Assembly: GCF_003201975.1 (NCBI RefSeq)
Contig: NZ_QJJQ01000002.1
Coordinates: 214,723-278,722 of the forward strand
Origin: Pseudogracilibacillus auburnensis
Lineage (GTDB): Bacteria; Bacillota; Bacilli; Bacillales; Amphibacillaceae
Length of the DNA stretch: 64,000 bases
Reading direction: 5' to 3'
Below the pieces are notes generated by a model that was not told the DNA's origin, made no database searches, and worked only from the letters and a program-made list of their open reading frames with translations. Within the stretch, counting starts at the first letter, position 1. Every line of letters starts with the position of its first letter. Made by a program: the position numbers and the translations under genes. Below are positions 61,767 to 64,000 of the stretch, piece after piece.

Positions 61767-63083
61767 TTAAATGCGAAATAGCTTTCTAATATATTCATTT
61801 ACAAATAACCGACGATGATCCAATTGTGATCGTATTTTTAAGAAATCTATTAGTCTTGGGTATAGATCAACTAATTTGTCATATGTCATCGTATGCATTT
61901 TCCCCCAATGTGGTCGCCCTTCATAATATTGAAAAATATTTTCTATTGTAGCAAAATAATCCGTATAATCCATTCCCTTATACATATGAACTGCTATATA
62001 GGCTGAATCCCGTTTATATGAAGGACTTAGCCAAATACTATCACCTTTTACATAGCGACATTCGATTGGAAAATGGACATTAAAACGTTTTTTCTTCATT
62101 GCTTTATCGATGTCTTGAAGTACTGACCCCATCGCAGCAGCCGGTACACTATACTCCATCTCATGGAACTTTACGAGGCGAGGTGTAGCATATAGCGAAT
62201 GACTATCATCTATTTCTGAACCAACTGGAACTCCAATTGATGAAATTGTACTAACCATTTTTGCCGTACGGGGAACGATCCGGCTCATTTCCGACAACGC
62301 CAAAAATACACCATTTTCCATTACTATTTTTTTAAATGTATGCTGCTTTGGACGTATATTCCTTTCTCCCTCTTGCTTATTCATCGTTTTTACTTGTACC
62401 TTATTCGTATACGGAAACCAAAAAAATTCAAAGTTACGGTTGGCATCGTTTAATTCATTAAGTTGTTGCAAACAATTTTCGAGAGAATATCGGTAACTAT
62501 GTCCTACCAGTTGATAAGCTGGAACAACTTTTAACGTCACTTTTATGATGATTCCAAGCATTCCTAATGACAATTTAACTGCTTCAAATAAATGTTCATT
62601 CACAGAAGGAGAAATGTCCATTAACTTACCAGAAGAAGTTAAAATAGTTACACTAGCCACTTGTGTTGAAATACTCCCAAACTTAACTCCTGTACCATGT
62701 GTTCCTGTACTAATTGCCCCTGCAATCGACTGAGTATTAATATCACCGAGATTTTCCATCGCGTATCCATGTGCATGAAGTTGTTCACCTAGTTCCTTTA
62801 ATTTTGATCCTCCCCACACGGTAATAAGGTTATTATCTCGGTCAATTTTATCTATGCCAGAAAGTTCATCGATTGAAACAAGTACTTCACTCGTTGCGAC
62901 GAGAGGAGTAAATGAGTGACCTGCGCCAACAACACGAATCGTTTTATTTCGTTGATGGCATTTTTCGACAATCTCGATTAGTTCCGTCAAATTTTTCGGT
63001 CTAAAATAGTCTTCTGGTTCACAATAAATTGATTCGGACCAATTTTTCCATCTTATTTGTTTCCTTTTTCTTATAGAAAGCAT
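61767..63083 (-). CDS. FAD-linked oxidase, D-arabinono-1,4-lactone oxidase family
   Basis: 438 residues from ATG 63083. PP-loop FAD domain with V-V-G-A-G-H-S-F-T-P-L near 51-61, whose His is the usual covalent FAD site of aldonolactone oxidases, and G-A-I-S-T-G-T-H-G-T-G near 112-122. The C-terminal ALO domain follows, ending D-H-R-R-L-F-V-N-E-Y. It oxidises an aldonolactone or alditol with O2; true substrate unknown. It overlaps the upstream aldolase/racemase-like gene by 13 bases, so the two act in one operon. Confidence 0.83.
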   Translation of the reverse strand: MLSIRKRKQIRWKNWSESIYCEPEDYFRPKNLTELIEIVEKCHQRNKTIRVVGAGHSFTPLVATSEVLVSIDELSGIDKIDRDNNLITVWGGSKLKELGEQLHAHGYAMENLGDINTQSIAGAISTGTHGTGVKFGSISTQVASVTILTSSGKLMDISPSVNEHLFEAVKLSLGMLGIIIKVTLKVVPAYQLVGHSYRYSLENCLQQLNELNDANRNFEFFWFPYTNKVQVKTMNKQEGERNIRPKQHTFKKIVMENGVFLALSEMSRIVPRTAKMVSTISSIGVPVGSEIDDSHSLYATPRLVKFHEMEYSVPAAAMGSVLQDIDKAMKKKRFNVHFPIECRYVKGDSIWLSPSYKRDSAYIAVHMYKGMDYTDYFATIENIFQYYEGRPHWGKMHTMTYDKLVDLYPRLIDFLKIRSQLDHRRLFVNEYIRKLFRI

Positions 63084-64000
63084 TTTCCTTCCCCCCGATA
63101 CGTAAGAAACTCATCGATAATTTTTCCATTTTTAATAATATGCAGCTCATGAAAGCGCTCACATAATTCGCCAGCTTTACTATGCCTAAAAATGATTGGA
63201 TCTCCATGTTGCAATTCAATTGGTCCATTATACTTTATAGGTGTTTGCACTTCTCCTACTCCTTCATTTTTAGTTAAGGTTGCACCTTGTGGCAAAAAAA
63301 TTTCTGGCAATTTATCTTGATTAACTGCACCAGAAGCGACATATCCTCCACCAAAACAAGTATACATATTTTCTTTTGGTATTCTCGTAATTTCAACTGC
63401 AAAACCTGCAGCAACTTCTAGTTTAAAATGTTCATATTTATCGAAAAGATGTGAATTATAAAAACCTGATCCGACCGTTACTTCCGTTACACTTGCTTCT
63501 TTTATCGTTTCGTGTAAACTTCCTGTTCCACCACCGTTTACAAAACGAAGTACTATTCCTGCTTTCTTAATTTGTTCCATTATTTGTTGCCGCTTCTTTA
63601 CAACTAGTTTTGATGATCTTCTTTTTAACATTCGAATTATTGTACTACGTATTTTTTCATTCGGATCATCATCTTTTACACCTGCTATTTGTGCTTCATA
63701 ACCCATGAGCCCATCTAACTTTATATATGATGAATTCACGATCCGTTGTATGATATAGATAGCATCTTCCACTGTTTTAATGGGGGAACGATATACTCCA
63801 AAATACAATCCATATACATTTGTCGATACATCGATATCTACACAAACGAGAAACTTTCCGTTTTCTTCTAAAGCGATCATTTCTAGTCTTTCTATATGTT
63901 CAATGCAATCGACCATTACCGTTATCGTTGCGCCTTTTTTTACCAAATTACATATATCTCGTAATTGTTGTTCATCCCAAATCGGATACGCAATTAATAG
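63071..64000 (-). CDS. Alanine-racemase-fold amino acid aldolase/deaminase, partial
   Basis: 309 residues visible; the frame is open through base 64000, so the N-terminus lies beyond the window. Alanine-racemase-type N-terminal barrel (V-C-V-D-I-D-V-S-T-N, then G-L-M-G-Y-E-A-Q-I-A-G, N-G-G-G-T-G-S) followed by a D-serine-dehydratase-like C-terminal domain with G-D-P-I-I-F-R-H-S-K-A-G-E-L-C-E, which supplies metal-binding His/Cys. Belongs to the D-threonine aldolase/D-serine dehydratase group using PLP; the PLP lysine would lie beyond the edge. Cotranscribed with the aldonolactone-oxidase-like gene. Confidence 0.8.
   Translation of the reverse strand, partial: LLIAYPIWDEQQLRDICNLVKKGATITVMVDCIEHIERLEMIALEENGKFLVCVDIDVSTNVYGLYFGVYRSPIKTVEDAIYIIQRIVNSSYIKLDGLMGYEAQIAGVKDDDPNEKIRSTIIRMLKRRSSKLVVKKRQQIMEQIKKAGIVLRFVNGGGTGSLHETIKEASVTEVTVGSGFYNSHLFDKYEHFKLEVAAGFAVEITRIPKENMYTCFGGGYVASGAVNQDKLPEIFLPQGATLTKNEGVGEVQTPIKYNGPIELQHGDPIIFRHSKAGELCERFHELHIIKNGKIIDEFLTYRGEGKCFL

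Overview
The window is low-GC DNA from an endospore-forming member of the Bacillaceae. The evidence is Bacillus-type Shine-Dalgarno sequences (AAGGAGG), frequent TTG/GTG starts, a CotD-type spore coat gene with a sigma-K-like promoter, a CtsR operator in front of clpP, and several Bacillus-type families (YusW, YkvI, YrvL, FbpA, lmo0937, YdaT, LnrJKLMN-like, EhuABCD). The ectoine-uptake operon hints at a salt-tolerant or soil/marine genus; the genus cannot be fixed from sequence alone.

Layout. 1-6.8 kb: the end of a lipoprotein gene, a decayed stretch, then a linearmycin-resistance-like module (sensor kinase, response regulator, ABC ATPase, two ABC-2 permeases). 7.1-9.9 kb: an LXG polymorphic-toxin operon (two small helical partners, an LXG toxin with an LHH nuclease tip that is broken by two one-base homopolymer losses, and an intact SUKH immunity gene). 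10-12.9 kb: scrambled pieces of a Rep_3-type plasmid initiator around a secreted glycine-rich (bacteriocin-like) protein and a small membrane protein, which reads as a plasmid remnant. 13-17.2 kb: a DUF2569 protein, a 42-bp tandem repeat, an orphan ZorA/ZorB-like motor pair without Zorya effectors, and a 52-bp tandem repeat. 17.2-25.6 kb: a GPH symporter, ehuBCDA, a EutB-like PLP dehydratase and a PgeF-family protein. 25.8-38 kb: mostly single genes (large membrane protein, CDF transporter, GNAT, YusW, b-type-cytochrome-like membrane protein, VLRF1, lipoproteins, PepA, a cytoplasmic TroA/BtuF-like protein) and a second array of 21-bp repeats. 38.3-47 kb: a heterodimeric ABC exporter, an esterase with FbpA, YrvL and a PbuE-like MFS gene, among decayed duplicate copies of the same block and Bacillaceae-type intergenic repeats. 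47.4-52.6 kb: a YkvI transporter, a divergent FAD/2Fe-2S dehydrogenase cluster and shikimate kinase. 53-64 kb: NERD protein, SMR pair, HAD, MOSC, CotD, SCO, DUF4064, tRNA-Arg(CCG), clpP, and an aldonolactone-oxidase/amino-acid-aldolase-like pair running off the right edge.

Two themes recur. First, the intergenic DNA is rich in tandem repeats of about 20/21 bp and their multiples. Second, at least three genes (ehuC at 20441, a small membrane protein at 32092, a lipoprotein at 33831) have a strong Shine-Dalgarno and conserved N-terminal features but only ATT or ATA as a plausible start codon. Most intact genes are ordinary. The accessory parts with most to follow up are the orphan ZorAB-like pair, the LXG/plasmid-remnant island and the bacteriocin-like pair. 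All family assignments come from reading motifs and overall resemblance; no database search was run.
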